Shown here piece by piece: positions 47,446 to 57,685 of a stretch of DNA of 64,000 nt; position 1 is the first letter of the stretch; every line of letters begins with the position of its first letter. The translations under genes were made by a program, and so were the position numbers. The notes under the pieces were generated by a model. That model worked only from the letters and a program-made list of their open reading frames with translations. It searched no databases and was not told the DNA's origin. Where the stretch lies: contig MZZL01000390.1 of NCBI GenBank assembly GCA_002749535.1, forward strand, positions 602,863-666,862, given 5' to 3'. The DNA comes from Apophysomyces variabilis (Eukaryota > Mucoromycota > Mucoromycetes > Mucorales > Mucoraceae).

Positions 47446-50400
47446 CTATTCTATGTCATCAGCTTTCCATTGAATCCCTCCGTGACAAAGATATTTTCTT
47501 TGTGCAGCAGCAAGGTAATAAAATCGGGAACCCGTATCTTCTGTCTTGTTCCGATCGACATCAAGGGTTTTCCTTATAGCTCCGATCTCCGTTAGACATA
47601 GATAGTAATGGCAATTGTTGCTCGTATTTCGCAGCATGAAAGGGCTAGTTTTTCGGATCTTTCCATCGCTATCCGCTATACTTTGGCTTGCCTTGACAAT
47701 TTCCCTAAATTCCGACAAAGTCTTAAGCGTTAAAATTCTGCTCTATTGGAGACTACGTGTACCATTCTCCGCTTCCTATCCTTGTGTTTTGGTCGGGTGG
47801 ATAGATGGCGGTAAGGGCGAACTTAGGTTTGAAATAAGAATCAGCCTGCAGCATATGAACAAAGCAATCGGAATTTTCGACTATAACCTTTAATTTCACC
47901 GTATCTCCAAATCGAAGACAGTCATCCCGTTTTTTCCATAGGTATTTTTGAGTTACGAGCTGAAATTTAACCGGACTGCCAGATGAGGGGTTGGAGGATA
48001 GTACTTCTCTCGACAATAGCAGAACGGTGAGTATATCTAACTAAACTTCGCTATATAGTGTTGGCTTACCCTGAATATAGTTATTACTATTTTGCATTAT
48101 GAAGTTGATGAACGATTCTGTTTTTAGATGGTATATGTCGTCGACGAATATTTTGCATCGAGTATCGCAGTTGCGTAACGTTACCAGAGCATCTTCTCGG
48201 ATAAAGTCGCGATATTTAGCGTAGTGGTACACTCTTTGGATTTCTTCGCCCTGTTTAAATCTCAGCAAGTGATAGATAGGTTTGACATGTCTCAGACGAA
48301 TGACTTCAGGAGCTTCCTCAATACTGCTCATCCATGAGGCGAGACTACCGCCATTGGCGATTGAATAGAAGTCACCTCCTAAAAGCAAAATAGGCAATGC
48401 TCAGTTATCAAAATTTATATCAATAGTTTAGGCTAACCAATCACTTGAATATTGCTATCCTTCGCGAAACTTCTTCTCACCCCACGCTCCAGAGCTGCCA
48501 TAGTGACTCGTAACTTTGCCTTTGTGCCGCTTTGACTTGATTTCTCTACTGCTTGGTCTGTTTCTTGAAAATCGTATAGTATCCTGCCCCCTATTTCGAG
48601 CTTTTAATCGTGGATGCCGTTACTTTTATTACTTACCGATCCATATTTCTGACGGATAGCAATAGCCATATCTTTGAAAGACCTGCTCAAGATGTGTATA
48701 TTTCTCGTCATCACTTTCTTGGTTTAGAGCATCAGTAATAGCGGTTTGAAATTCCTCCGTTGGGCCAACAACGGATAGATTGAGATATATCTGGTGATAG
48801 ACATTAATTATAATGACCGTACCAACTGGTTTTCCTAACCTTTGCGCACGTCATATAGAGCGCTCTATATCTTCTTTGGTTCCTGGCAATCTCAAACCGT
48901 TTTGAAACACGATTGCACCTAGTCCCGGTGTCAACCCGGTATGTATTCAATTCAGGAGGTAGTTCGGTCCAGAAATCAGTATCAAGCAATTCTTGGTTTA
49001 CTGCGTCGTCAACTTGCACAGATTGTTTGTCATTAAGTTCGCAATACATTGTGCGTCTTATAAATCTAGGGTCATCTTCTTGAACACGTAGCTGAATTGC
49101 TTCTTCCGGTGCATAGCCACCATTGAGTAAAAGACCTTTCTTCCACTTCTCCAGATTAACCCGGGCTTCGTCGCGCAAATCGATCTTGTTTACACTAAAA
49201 TGCTAAAAAAGAAGATGTCAGAAAGTTTAGACTGCTAGGACTATTACCTCCTCGGTTCCAGATATGACACCCGCATCTTCTTCCTGGTGGCAATCTTCTT
49301 CTTTATCGTCCAGCGCGGCTATGGCATTATCACGTTCCCTTCCCCTTATACTCGGGTCCTCGATAGATGGGTCGCTGATGGCGGGTATCAACATGGGTTC
49401 AAGTTTCCAATTGCATGACCATTTGTTAGGGTTGTCTTTCATTGCACCAACAATATTTGAGTGCTTGTTTGTCACATGGTCATCAGATTTCTGCAAAATA
49501 GGAACTGCTAGGCGAATCAGCCCATTGTTTCCTTCCTTGGAACGGTCGGCTGTCTTGAGCTGTAAACTGAAAGAATCGCAAGGCCGAACATATTCAGCAT
49601 CCGCTTCATGCTCTGATTCCGAACAGCTGTTACTGTCTGATAGGTGAGTGGAATCTACAGTATTACAAATCTGGTCTAAGCATTCTGAGCTTGTGGTGGG
49701 GTGAATCACCCTAAGAGTAGCTTAAATGAGATGAAGGAAAAATTTTCATGGTAAAGCTGAACATACCACTGCTGCAGTAGCGTCTCTGATCTTTCTTGCA
49801 TAGTTACTTCCAGTTCTTTTTCTTTTGCACAAGCAGACCCTGCCTTTGATCGCGCTGTCAAATACAGTTTTGTTTCTGCTGATGTAGGCTCACTGTTCAA
49901 AGCTTTTACTTGGACACAAACAGTATCACCGTATTTGATACGGTGGAACACGTCGTGATTTCGTTCGGCCTCAAGAATGAAATAAACCGGAGTCGTATTT
50001 CTTTTATCTAGGATATTGCTGCCATGCTCACCGCCAACGTTATATAATGCCCAGTCTAACATGACAATCAGTAACCAATCTACGCCAGCCATAAACTTTG
50101 CCACTAGTCCACCTTCATGAGTAGCCTTGGCTAAAATTTTCTTCATAATTATCATAGAGCTCGGCGACTGATAATTCGACATTCGGAAGGGATAATTATA
50201 GTAAAGATAGTTGTCTTCCAATATCACTCTTTCGAACACTTCCATCACTTGTCGACATTCTTCCTCTTCCAACAGATCGCACATTGGTTCTAAGCATTTA
50301 AACTGAATAAATTCCGGACTCGACTTGATGCTATCAATCCATGCATCATAACCAGATCTAATAAATTCGTCACAGTCACCGCCTAGAATGGCAATAAGTG

Positions 50401-51203
50401 CTTTAATTGACTGTTGCTTCACTATATTGTATAAGTATACCTAAGATACTGATTATATCACTCGCATCACCAGCAATGTCTGATCGGCATGACAAAGTAT
50501 GGTTATTCTCTCGCCAAACGATGCGCCCACCTGCGTAAGGAATTAGATTCCAGCTTGGAAATAAACATAGGTTTCGTGTGGAGATACCGAAGAGGATTTT
50601 GGAGGGGTAATAATAACCGAAATTTCCAAATATTTCTTGCAGAGCAAAGTACTTTTCGCTGTTTATCCCAGTTCTCAACGCATCTCGCACTTTTTGCTGA
50701 AAAGCATCAGTGACAGTGAGACAATCCTTGCCAAAAGAAACCTGAATAGATTACAGCAGTGAGAATCTGAGGCTTGCTTAAAGTTGTGTAACAATTTACT
50801 TCCGCACAAGCAACGTAATCGACCTTATAATGCGTACGTCTGTTTTCGTCATGTGAAAGGTGCATCTTCCGCTTGTTGTAATGCGCTTCTGCACCAGCTT
50901 TGTATCCGTACGTACCAGGTGGCGACACAAAAAAGTCGTCGGCGATGAATGCTTTCTCAACGACGTTACCGCCATATTCAATAGATATGCTGCATGTGCA
51001 ATGTCGCAAGTTGTCGATAAAGGAGATTGTGTCAAAATTAGCGTTTGCTTTGCTTATGCAAATTGCTTGTTCCCTAGCAAGAGATCCATCCATATAGACA
51101 CCATAGATTGACTTAAGCAATCTGGATTTTTCTGACCTAAACAAGATAAATTTAGATAGGTAATGATCATACAAGCATTGTATAACCTGGCGTTGACATC
51201 CAT
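47446..51203 (-). CDS. Probable tandem double MACPF-like domain protein
   Basis: Two similar units appear to be joined in one multi-exon gene. Unit A (51203 to about 49710): ATG 51203, RLLKSIYGVYMDGSLAREQA, then FALQEIFGNFGYYYPSKILF (the aromatic-Gly block of MACPF-like proteins), GGDCDEFI, WIDSIKSSPEFIQFKCLEPM and a beta-rich tail. Unit B (about 49620-47446): KGLLLNGGYAPEEAIQLRVQ, EQVFQRYGYCYPSEIWI, GGRILYDF, GGDFYSIANG, WMSSIEEAPEVIRLRHVKPI and a tail ending QWKADDIE. The join uses donor GTATGT after QQ-TG and acceptor CTTAG at 49710, giving QQW-VIHP in frame. The same phase-2 intron after Trp occurs in the single-unit neighbour (QEW). A different acceptor would end unit A at 49711. MACPF-fold proteins can oligomerise in membranes; function here is unknown. 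No signal peptide is seen. Confidence 0.6.
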
Positions 51204-51513
51204 TGAAGAAAAGCATTGCGCAAAGCTTTTGTTGTGTTCGGCTTTAAAAGAAGGTAGTTTGTGGAACGTACAGATACCTGTACGTCCATTAAACGCACGT
51301 ATGATAACGATGAAACACCTCTACATGACATAGATGCATGTTTATCTCTTGTGAAGTTTAATTTACCACAGTTTTAATTGCCCACAGCACCAGAGTCGTG
51401 ACCCGCTCATATAAACCTAGCTTGCAATCGGACCGAGAAGGCTAAGCCATGGAAACAATGATATGCTGTGCTATCAGGGCTAGAAGTTTATTGCTGCCAA
51501 GTCGGAGCTGAAC
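51204..51513. promoter_or_regulatory. Bidirectional spacer between divergent MACPF-like genes
   Basis: 310 bases between the start codons of the two head-to-head genes. Parts are recognisable in the decayed pair at about 46040-46400, including the stretch after each minus-strand ATG (AAGATAGTTTGTGAAAC against AAGGTAGTTTGTGGAAC). So the spacer was duplicated together with both genes and probably carries a shared promoter. Confidence 0.5.
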
Positions 51514-53495
51514 ATGCGGCATTGGGGCATGTTTGACATGTATGGCTCGTGGGAACAGCAATGCTACTCGGCAAAGCCTGTAAGCGCTTATTTTAGTCGT
51601 CTCGCTGTTGCATCATAGTGCTTCTCTTCTCTATGGAAATCATACGAAACCTTTTCATTCAGGTTATTATTACGTTAGCGATAACATTACATAGCTGAAT
51701 TTTTGTCGTTTGACAGCCGGATGCTACATCTGCAGCTGTTGTTAGGAAAGCAAATCAAGTAATATCTAGAGATTGTAGGCATGGGCTGATGCCTAACGGT
51801 GATCTTGCGCAAGAAGAAGCAATCAGAATAGTGGATGAGAATGATCCGGGCTTATTGAGCATCGCGAAACAGTTTTTATTCGAGAAATTTATTTCTTTAC
51901 AATTGAATTCGTTACAAGCACAGGAGGTGTTTGATAGCGCCTTCCGCGTTGATCTGCTACCTGATTTGGCTTTCTTCAAAGCTGGTGCAGGAGTTGGATG
52001 GGAGAACCGAACACAAACTACAGCTAACGTTAGAAACGAGAGATGTCGTTGGGGCAAGTTCGCATCGCGAGCGGAGGTCAGTAAAAATAACATCAAACCG
52101 TGACTGACAGAGACTTGTTATAGATATGTCTCAATAGACACACAGCATGTCTAACAGAAGCGTTTCAAGAAGCTATTGCAGAGGCCCTGAGTAAACCACG
52201 GTATATGGACAAGTATCAGCGACTTGAACAGGTTTTCGGAAGATACGGCTATTGGTATCCGTCCAAAATATTGATAGGTATGATCAGCTAAGCATAAACT
52301 TAGTTACTAACGGTGTCGTCTCTCACACGGATAGGTGGCAGCATTACATATGAAGCTGATAGATTTGACAGATCGGGCAGACACACCCAGGAAAATGAAC
52401 TTCAGGGGCAAGCTGCTGTGGGGACACACGAAATTGGAATCGGAATGAGTGTTTCAAACATGCAACTCCATGAGAGCCTTCAAATGGAAGCTAGGACTAG
52501 TTCTACGTTTAAAATTACTGGTAATCTGCTATGTTATAATGCGCTCATTATCACTCACACGTATTAGGTGGAGACTCGGACGTGTTCTGGTCAAGCGGCT
52601 TCAATGAATGGATGAGGACCATCGATGATAGTCCGGAAAAGATCTCCTTCAAAGACATCAGACCAATCTACGCGTTGCTGTCATCGGATGAACAAAGAAA
52701 AGAAATTCAACGAGTATATGATACAGCCAGATATCCCGATCTTATATTGCATAATTCGACAGTAAACATATATTACCATCGACATCCGAATATTAAAATT
52801 CGTCTGGACGATATATATCAAGTCAGCAATACGACAACTGCTACATTACCATCAGCGTATAATACCAGTTCGCGTAATGGTAAGCATGAAAAACTTGGGA
52901 AATATAAAAAAGACGCAAACCATTACTAAGACAAAACTACATCTGGTTTTGCATGTCCGTTAGCTAAGATATTATGTTCTGATGATTCTTTATCCGGAGA
53001 AGTTAAAATCAGACTTGTGCCAAAAGCTCACGGGAATCAAGCGTTTGGTCCCTACTTTCAATATGATCAAATAGTCTATCTAGAGGTCATCGACGACGAA
53101 CCTCGTGGTCGCATCTATGCAACGGGGCAAAAGATTCAGATACCTTTTAAACCGCAAAAATACATGATAACAGCTGTGTATCCTTCGCACACATCCGTTC
53201 AAGTTCAAAGCCAAGAGTGGTAAGGGACACCGAGCACCCTTTATGCTAAATCTCACATGTTTTAAGGAAAATCGTCAAATCGAAGCAAGTTCAGCGCGAA
53301 GGTTCCAACAACGTTCAACGAAATGACCGTATCATCTTCCAGAATACAATCGAAAAGAGCAAGTATTACTTGTGTTTAACCAGTCAGGATAAATTGTGGA
53401 AAAAACTTTGTAACAATCCCTCCAAACGGCATTGCGTTGCCGCACGGGAAACGATTCGCGAAGAAATCTACTGGCGCATCCAAATGACCGAATAG
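51514..53495 (+). CDS. MACPF-like domain protein, single unit
   Basis: Seven exons, all GT-AG and phase-consistent: 51514-51579, 51717-52076, 52124-52277, 52335-52520, 52568-52879, 52964-53219 and 53267-53495; 520 residues. N-terminal region with GLMPNGDLAQEEAIRI, a pattern like the loop of ubiquitin-like folds. Then RLEQVFGRYGYWYPSKILIG and GGSITYEADRF, the segment I equate with the MACPF-like signature of fungal proteins; a charged stretch; GGDSDVFW and WMRTIDDSPEKISFKDIRPI; and a C-terminal beta-rich module of two weak repeats (VKIRLVPKAHGN, YLEVIDDEP, YMITAVYPSH, YYLCL). No secretion signal. Such proteins are multiplied in early-diverging fungi and have unknown roles; pore formation is known for other MACPF families but is not shown for these. 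Gene structure is secure, family call moderate. Confidence 0.68.
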
Positions 53496-53895
53496 TCTAA
53501 TGCTAAATTCAATGATAAAAGGTCCCTAATTACTTCACATATGATCGTTTAAACTTCATAAAATATTGAACTTGAGCATCTTTGCTGCGTTGACTGACGC
53601 ATACTTTTTAGCGCGATTACAAGCCTAATGATATCCATAAACTATAACGCTCGAGACGCTGCCAGGATACCATCCGCGTATCGTTTATCAATTGACTCTG
53701 GAAATCGTATCAGTCAAACTTAAGCTAAATAAGAGAATTAATACCTTTTTGGAATGGTTTGCATCGCGCTGTGCAGCTTACTGTAGCAAGCTTCAGTGTA
53801 GCAGTTGAGGCCATAGTAAACCAAGTTGTGACTAACTCGGAGTTCCTCTTGTAATCTGATTGCCCAAAAAAACACTTTTGGCAGACTTGTTTGCC
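53496..53895. other. Intergenic, nothing recognised
   Basis: Separates the MACPF-like gene from the CCCH-finger gene on the same strand. No gene or repeat is seen. Confidence 0.45.
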
Positions 53896-54519
53896 ATGTA
53901 TACATCTACTGCTCATTCCACTAAGCGATTTCCAACACCATGTCGCTTTTTCAGTCAGGGAAACTGTCGAGCTGGACAAGAATGCCTATTTGCTCATATA
54001 CTGCCTATCAAAGGTGAGCCGAGTAATGCAAGGCACACCGTGTTGGTTGGTGATCCCGAGGACGACACCAACTCCATGCAAAAAGCCATTCAAGACGTCG
54101 AGTTGGACCAACTGGAGAAAAAGTACAAATTGTATTTCCAGCGGACAAGGTAAGACATAGGGAAGGTTTAAAGGTAGCGCTGTATCAACATGTATCCTAG
54201 TTTGAGTGAGACACACAGGATAATTGAACTTTTACTTCCAATGGCCAATCCATTGCTGAGACCTTTACAACTACGTCTGCTCATCCCTTACGACTACCCA
54301 GAATCACCTTGTTCCATCCAGATCCAAAATCACGATATTTCTCTTGATGCTAAAAGGTAAGCCCATCTTCGTGATCGATCCATATTGCTTACCAAGAGTA
54401 GACATATCCAGGACGCATTTGCCGTACATGAATGGAGTCAAACTCTGCATACGACTTTAGTTCAACAGCTGGACTGGTTAAGCATTTATACTCCCACTCT
54501 TCTTGGGCAAACCCGATGA
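53896..54519 (+). CDS. CCCH-type zinc-finger protein
   Basis: Three exons: 53896-54149, 54201-54356 and 54402-54519; 175 residues. One CCCH finger near the N-terminus, C-x7-C-x5-C-x3-H, in PCRFFSQGNCRAGQECLFAH, of the kind that binds RNA. The C-terminal part (LLLPMANPLLRPLQLRLLIP, then YPESPCSIQI) reads like the edge of an RWD/UBC-type alpha-beta fold, where a YP-x-x-P motif is common. A finger followed by an RWD-like module occurs in some fungal RNA- or ubiquitin-related proteins, but I cannot assign a specific function. An upstream in-frame extension to 53860 lacks an ATG. Confidence 0.72.
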
Positions 54520-54642
54520 AAAACGAATATACCTTATTTCTTTCCTTTTTTATTATTTCTATCTGTTGCGGTCTTTTCCTTTTTTTAAAAAAACATTCTA
54601 CGACATGGAATTTGTATGATTTAGATTGATACAGGGGAAAAT

Positions 54643-55422
54643 CTACATTTTGGATGCGATTTGAGCTGGCTTTGCTTTGGCAGCGTTCTTTGCGAGTGCG
54701 TTGACGCCGAATAGAGCAGAGGCAATCCAGACCTTGACAGTGATGCTACCGTTTTTGTTGGCAAATGTATGACGGCCTGCATCAACTAAAGACTTGTGGC
54801 TCGTGAACTGAAAAGTACCCAATGATTTGCGCATCACCTGGGTACGGGATGCACCTTTTCTTCTTCCGAGACGACCGGACACTTGGTACTTGACACCCTG
54901 GATAGCGGATGTCAACTGACCGTTATTCACATGCGGCAAAAGACTGTTCCACTGCACTGCGAATGGCATATCGTGGGGCAGTGGTGGCTTCACCATAGGA
55001 ACGCCCTTCATGAACTTTCGTGTGAGAATAGACCAGCTGGAGCGGTTAGCGTTAATCGTGAGGTACTGTGCAAGAATCTCGGCATTCATGTAGGGATAGT
55101 GAACACGGATAAGTCTCATGTCGACGTGTTTGTTGGGATAAAGAGAGGTGAGAAGTTTCTCCAGAGGTTCAAGCTTATAATCCGCAAGATTGCTAAAATT
55201 AGGGTCGGCGTAGTAGTACATTTGAATGGTAATGCGCGAAGGAGAATGAAGGAAAGCCGGGGTGGAAGTCAAGTGATGTTGGAAGTAGTGTTTCAATGCT
55301 TCTTTCGCAGCACCATCCTTTTCCCAGAGTAGGTTGTTGCGTACATTGCGCGAAAAGCTGTAAATGGACGTGTTCCAGGCCTTTTTGCCTTTCAAGCTGA
55401 GAGCTGTGATGCTTTTCGACAT
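54643..55422 (-). CDS. Mitochondrial small ribosomal subunit protein uS3m
   Basis: Single exon of 259 residues from ATG 55422; an earlier in-frame ATG at 55485 would add 21 residues. The C-terminal half carries the uS3 signature: GVKYQVSGRLGRRKG-type sequence (here VKYQVSGRLGRRKGASRTQ), FQFTSHKSLVDAGRHTFANK and ITVKVWI, which line the mRNA entry region in other uS3 proteins. The N-terminal half has HVDMRLIRVHYPYMNAEILA, typical of fungal mitochondrial Rps3/Var1. Many fungi encode this protein in mitochondrial DNA. Here it sits among nuclear genes with an ordinary codon pattern, so it appears nuclear-encoded and imported. The first 20 residues are basic and acid-free, compatible with a presequence. 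Confidence 0.75.
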   Translation of the reverse strand: MSKSITALSLKGKKAWNTSIYSFSRNVRNNLLWEKDGAAKEALKHYFQHHLTSTPAFLHSPSRITIQMYYYADPNFSNLADYKLEPLEKLLTSLYPNKHVDMRLIRVHYPYMNAEILAQYLTINANRSSWSILTRKFMKGVPMVKPPLPHDMPFAVQWNSLLPHVNNGQLTSAIQGVKYQVSGRLGRRKGASRTQVMRKSLGTFQFTSHKSLVDAGRHTFANKNGSITVKVWIASALFGVNALAKNAAKAKPAQIASKM

Positions 55423-56024
55423 GGTCCGCTGGGTGAGAGTAACAAGAACAACAAGGGCGACATTCCATTTTGTTTGGCAAGTCACAATCTCCGAACCTCT
55501 GAATTCCTTCAGCGTCAGACTCTCTAGATCCAGTCGGCTGTCAGAGAGTGCAGCACATACTGTTTATTGAACGATTTTTTACGCTACTCTAAATCAATTT
55601 CGAGTCCATGTAAGGATCAAGTTTACGCTAAAAGGGATAGAAATAAGCGTCATTAGTAAGTGGATTATGCGGGAAATATATTTTGCTTCCATCAATTTGG
55701 TCCTCCAGTGGACACAAAATTCATTCGAGCAGCGTAAAAGAACGTTCATGGTTAGTAAATGGAAGGATAGTTTGACATCTTTTTACTTACCCTCGAAGGG
55801 TATTCCCACGTAATCGTGGGGACCGGCAGCGCACCTGTTACCGGTGGCCCGGTAAGAGAGGCGAAAGTGGCTAGGGGCTGCCAACTTTTTTCTTGTAACA
55901 CACTACAGAGGACGTGGACGAGGCATCACCTGGCGAGAACTTGGAAAGGATGTAAGAATGAGCGACAACAGCGTAGGCAAATGGATAACACTATTCACTT
56001 ACCGAATGGGACAAAGAGAGCTAG
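55423..56024. other. Intergenic with a GC-rich structured island
   Basis: Upstream of the uS3m gene. Most is AT-rich, but 55797-55885 is unusually GC-rich and can form several hairpins, described separately. Some minus-strand splice-like sites (CATTCG-GTAAGT at about 56000 and CGAGG-GTAAGT at about 55795) suggest spliced transcription, which cannot be confirmed here. Confidence 0.4.
55801..55882. ncRNA. Candidate structured RNA (strand unknown)
   Basis: Inverted repeats are nested in a short GC-rich island: CCCACG-TAAT-CGTGGG (55805-55820), TTACCGG-TGGC-CCGGTAA (55838-55855), and GGCAGC (55825-55830) pairing with GCTGCC (55877-55882), which encloses the second hairpin. The surroundings are AT-rich. 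I compared by eye with 5S rRNA, SRP, RNase P and TPP riboswitch signatures and found no clear match; the ACCTGTTACC segment only loosely recalls an SRP Alu domain. It could also be a minus-strand exon. Confidence 0.3.
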
Positions 56025-56207
56025 TCACTCAGCCAAGGTCGTTCGATCAGAGGTCTTGTAGGCTGAAATGTAAACATAGAGTATGAGTAATTCTGGACAT
56101 ATGATCAATGCGAAGTACATACCGGGGATGTTTTTGGAGAACAGAGCCAAGGAAGTGAGAAGATGTTGTCTCTTCGCTGTTAAAGAGTACGGGATTACTG
56201 AAACCAA
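56025..56207 (-). CDS. Possible small spliced gene, C-terminal exons
   Basis: On the minus strand an acceptor GGTTTCAG at about 56203 is followed by PYSLTAKRQHLLTSLALFSK, then a donor CCCCG-GTATGT and an acceptor TTTCAG about 60 bases on. The frame continues as AYKTSDRTTLAE to a TGA at 56025. Correct splice borders, frame retention and a sensible peptide argue for a real small protein, but I could not find a first exon with an ATG, and I do not recognise the family. Confidence 0.3.
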   Translation of the reverse strand: MVSVIPYSLTAKRQHLLTSLALFSKNIPGMYFALIICPELLILYVYISAYKTSDRTTLAE

Positions 56208-56539
56208 AAAATCACAGCCATGGATAAGAAAATCGATGGATGTCTTATGGATGACAACAATTCTCCCAAGAGTAAAAAATGGACTCAGTCTGATAGAAGG
56301 TCTTGAACAGAATGGAACATCTGTAGAGGAAATATACCCTCTTCATTTGTTTCTATACGTCATTGATGCTATCATATCCGTTTCTGTCAGTTATGGTATC
56401 AGAAGCTGTCTGGGCAATGGTAACCAATTCCGGTTCTGCTCAATTGTATTGCCTTACATTCCACTTTTAATTTCCCTGAATGTAGCTATGTTCTTTTTTT
56501 TTATTGTATCTTAAACTTTGTCTATTAGGCAATCACAAA

Positions 56540-57222
56540 AGATTGAATCGCCACGGAATGAACGGTTATTATCTTGTCATGGATAATGCACCCATCCATA
56601 CACCAGTCAAGGTTAAGCAGTTGGTCGAAGAAAGAGGATGCAAATATCTCTAACTTCCTCTCTACTCTCCCTTTCTTAACCCAATAAAAGAGTTTTAGGC
56701 CAAAGTGAAGGCTGGGGTAAGAAGGGACCCTTTACAAGTTGACGATAGCCTTTGTCATATCTGACATGATTACATCATTATATTCAGTGGATAAAACATC
56801 AGGTCTAGACTGTCAGTGAACATATCGGCTATAATGACTGTATGGATCAGGTTACACTAACATCTTCATATTCTATTCATCTGTTGCTGGGACCCTAGCG
56901 GACACAGAATATCAAAAGACAGCAGGTTAATGTGTCATGACCGATCGTATGGATTTTACAAAAGATATTAGTAACTACCCCAACCCGCTTTTACCCGCAC
57001 GCGTTTCTCAAGATATTTAAGAGAACAATCATTCATGAAATAAAGAACATCTTTTTTCAGTCTCGCTTATTCTGAGCATTCTGTTATTTCGTTTTATATG
57101 TCAGCCTTCAACAGCGTATTGTTCAAGCAGCGCGAAAAGTAAAGCGCTCAGACTGTCAAAGATGGATCAGACACTCTGAGAGCTTTTCTGTTAGATGCAA
57201 AAATAGAGAACCAGTTCTTTAA
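56540..57222 (+). pseudogene. Broken Tc1/mariner-IS630-type transposase (DDE_3), interrupted
   Basis: Left piece: MNGYYLVMDNAPIHT, the second catalytic Asp motif of Tc1/mariner-type transposases, then VKQLVEERGCKYL, a TAA, LPLYSPFLNPIKEF with the Asn-Pro-Ile-Glu/Lys motif where the third acidic residue normally follows, and a TAG replacing the Trp of the usual FW. Similarity breaks off near 56760. The C-terminal end reappears in frame at about 57120-57222 as VKRSDCQRWIRHSESF to a TAA. The roughly 350 bases between are foreign and include a possible solo LTR. The N-terminal HTH and first Asp are not recognisable upstream. A dead element. Confidence 0.7.
56933..57103. mobile_element. Possible solo LTR (Ty3-like) within the transposase remnant
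   Basis: A 171-base segment starts TGTCATGACCG and ends ATGTCA, so has TG...CA borders. It contains an internal TATTTAAG (TATA-like) followed about 25 bases later by GAAATAAAG (poly-A-like) and a CT-rich end: the order expected in an LTR (U3 promoter, R, U5). It lies between the two halves of the broken transposase. No target-site duplication could be seen, so the borders may be wrong. Confidence 0.35.
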
Positions 57223-57685
57223 ATAAACTCATCTTGCTGTGGTTTGAAACAAACTATCTCAGTAAATAGTGAACATAGACGCGACTTTATGCAAAGAACG
57301 GTAGTCTGAACCACGAATATTGTCATCCAATCATACATAATTATTTTTGGATTCCGCAAACAATTGAATCCCAGTCTACTAATAAAAATAGAAATGGGCA
57401 AACAAATAGGAAAAACACATAACAGTTTGTAGAAAACTCCAAACATCATAGAATAAATAGATAAGCCGTCAATGTCTACAAACTTTTATCAAGAGTGGAA
57501 GAGGAAAGAGCGAATGGGTAAAAAGAGGAAGAGAGGTTGAAAATGGGCTAAACAAAGAGCGGACATATAGTCAAATGTGGATATATGAATGGTGGTGTGC
57601 TTTCATGAACTTTCTATACATGTGATTAAGTAGATGGCAGCTATGCGGCCTATATCTCTAAGCATATAGAAAGCATGCTACTCGT
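57223..57685. other. 3' flank of cullin-3
   Basis: AT-rich region between the transposase remnant and the cullin-3 stop at 57686; it probably includes the cullin 3' untranslated region. No gene is seen. Confidence 0.45.

Noticed and set aside
49227..49709. A separate gene starting near 49709
   Set aside because: There is no ATG at its start (it opens with GTG), no promoter space after the preceding unit, and an in-frame splice from the upstream exon explains it better.
55801..55882. SRP RNA Alu domain
   Set aside because: A short ACCTGTTACC-like stretch recalls it, but the conserved S-domain helix 8 sequence could not be found in the following 300 bases on either strand.
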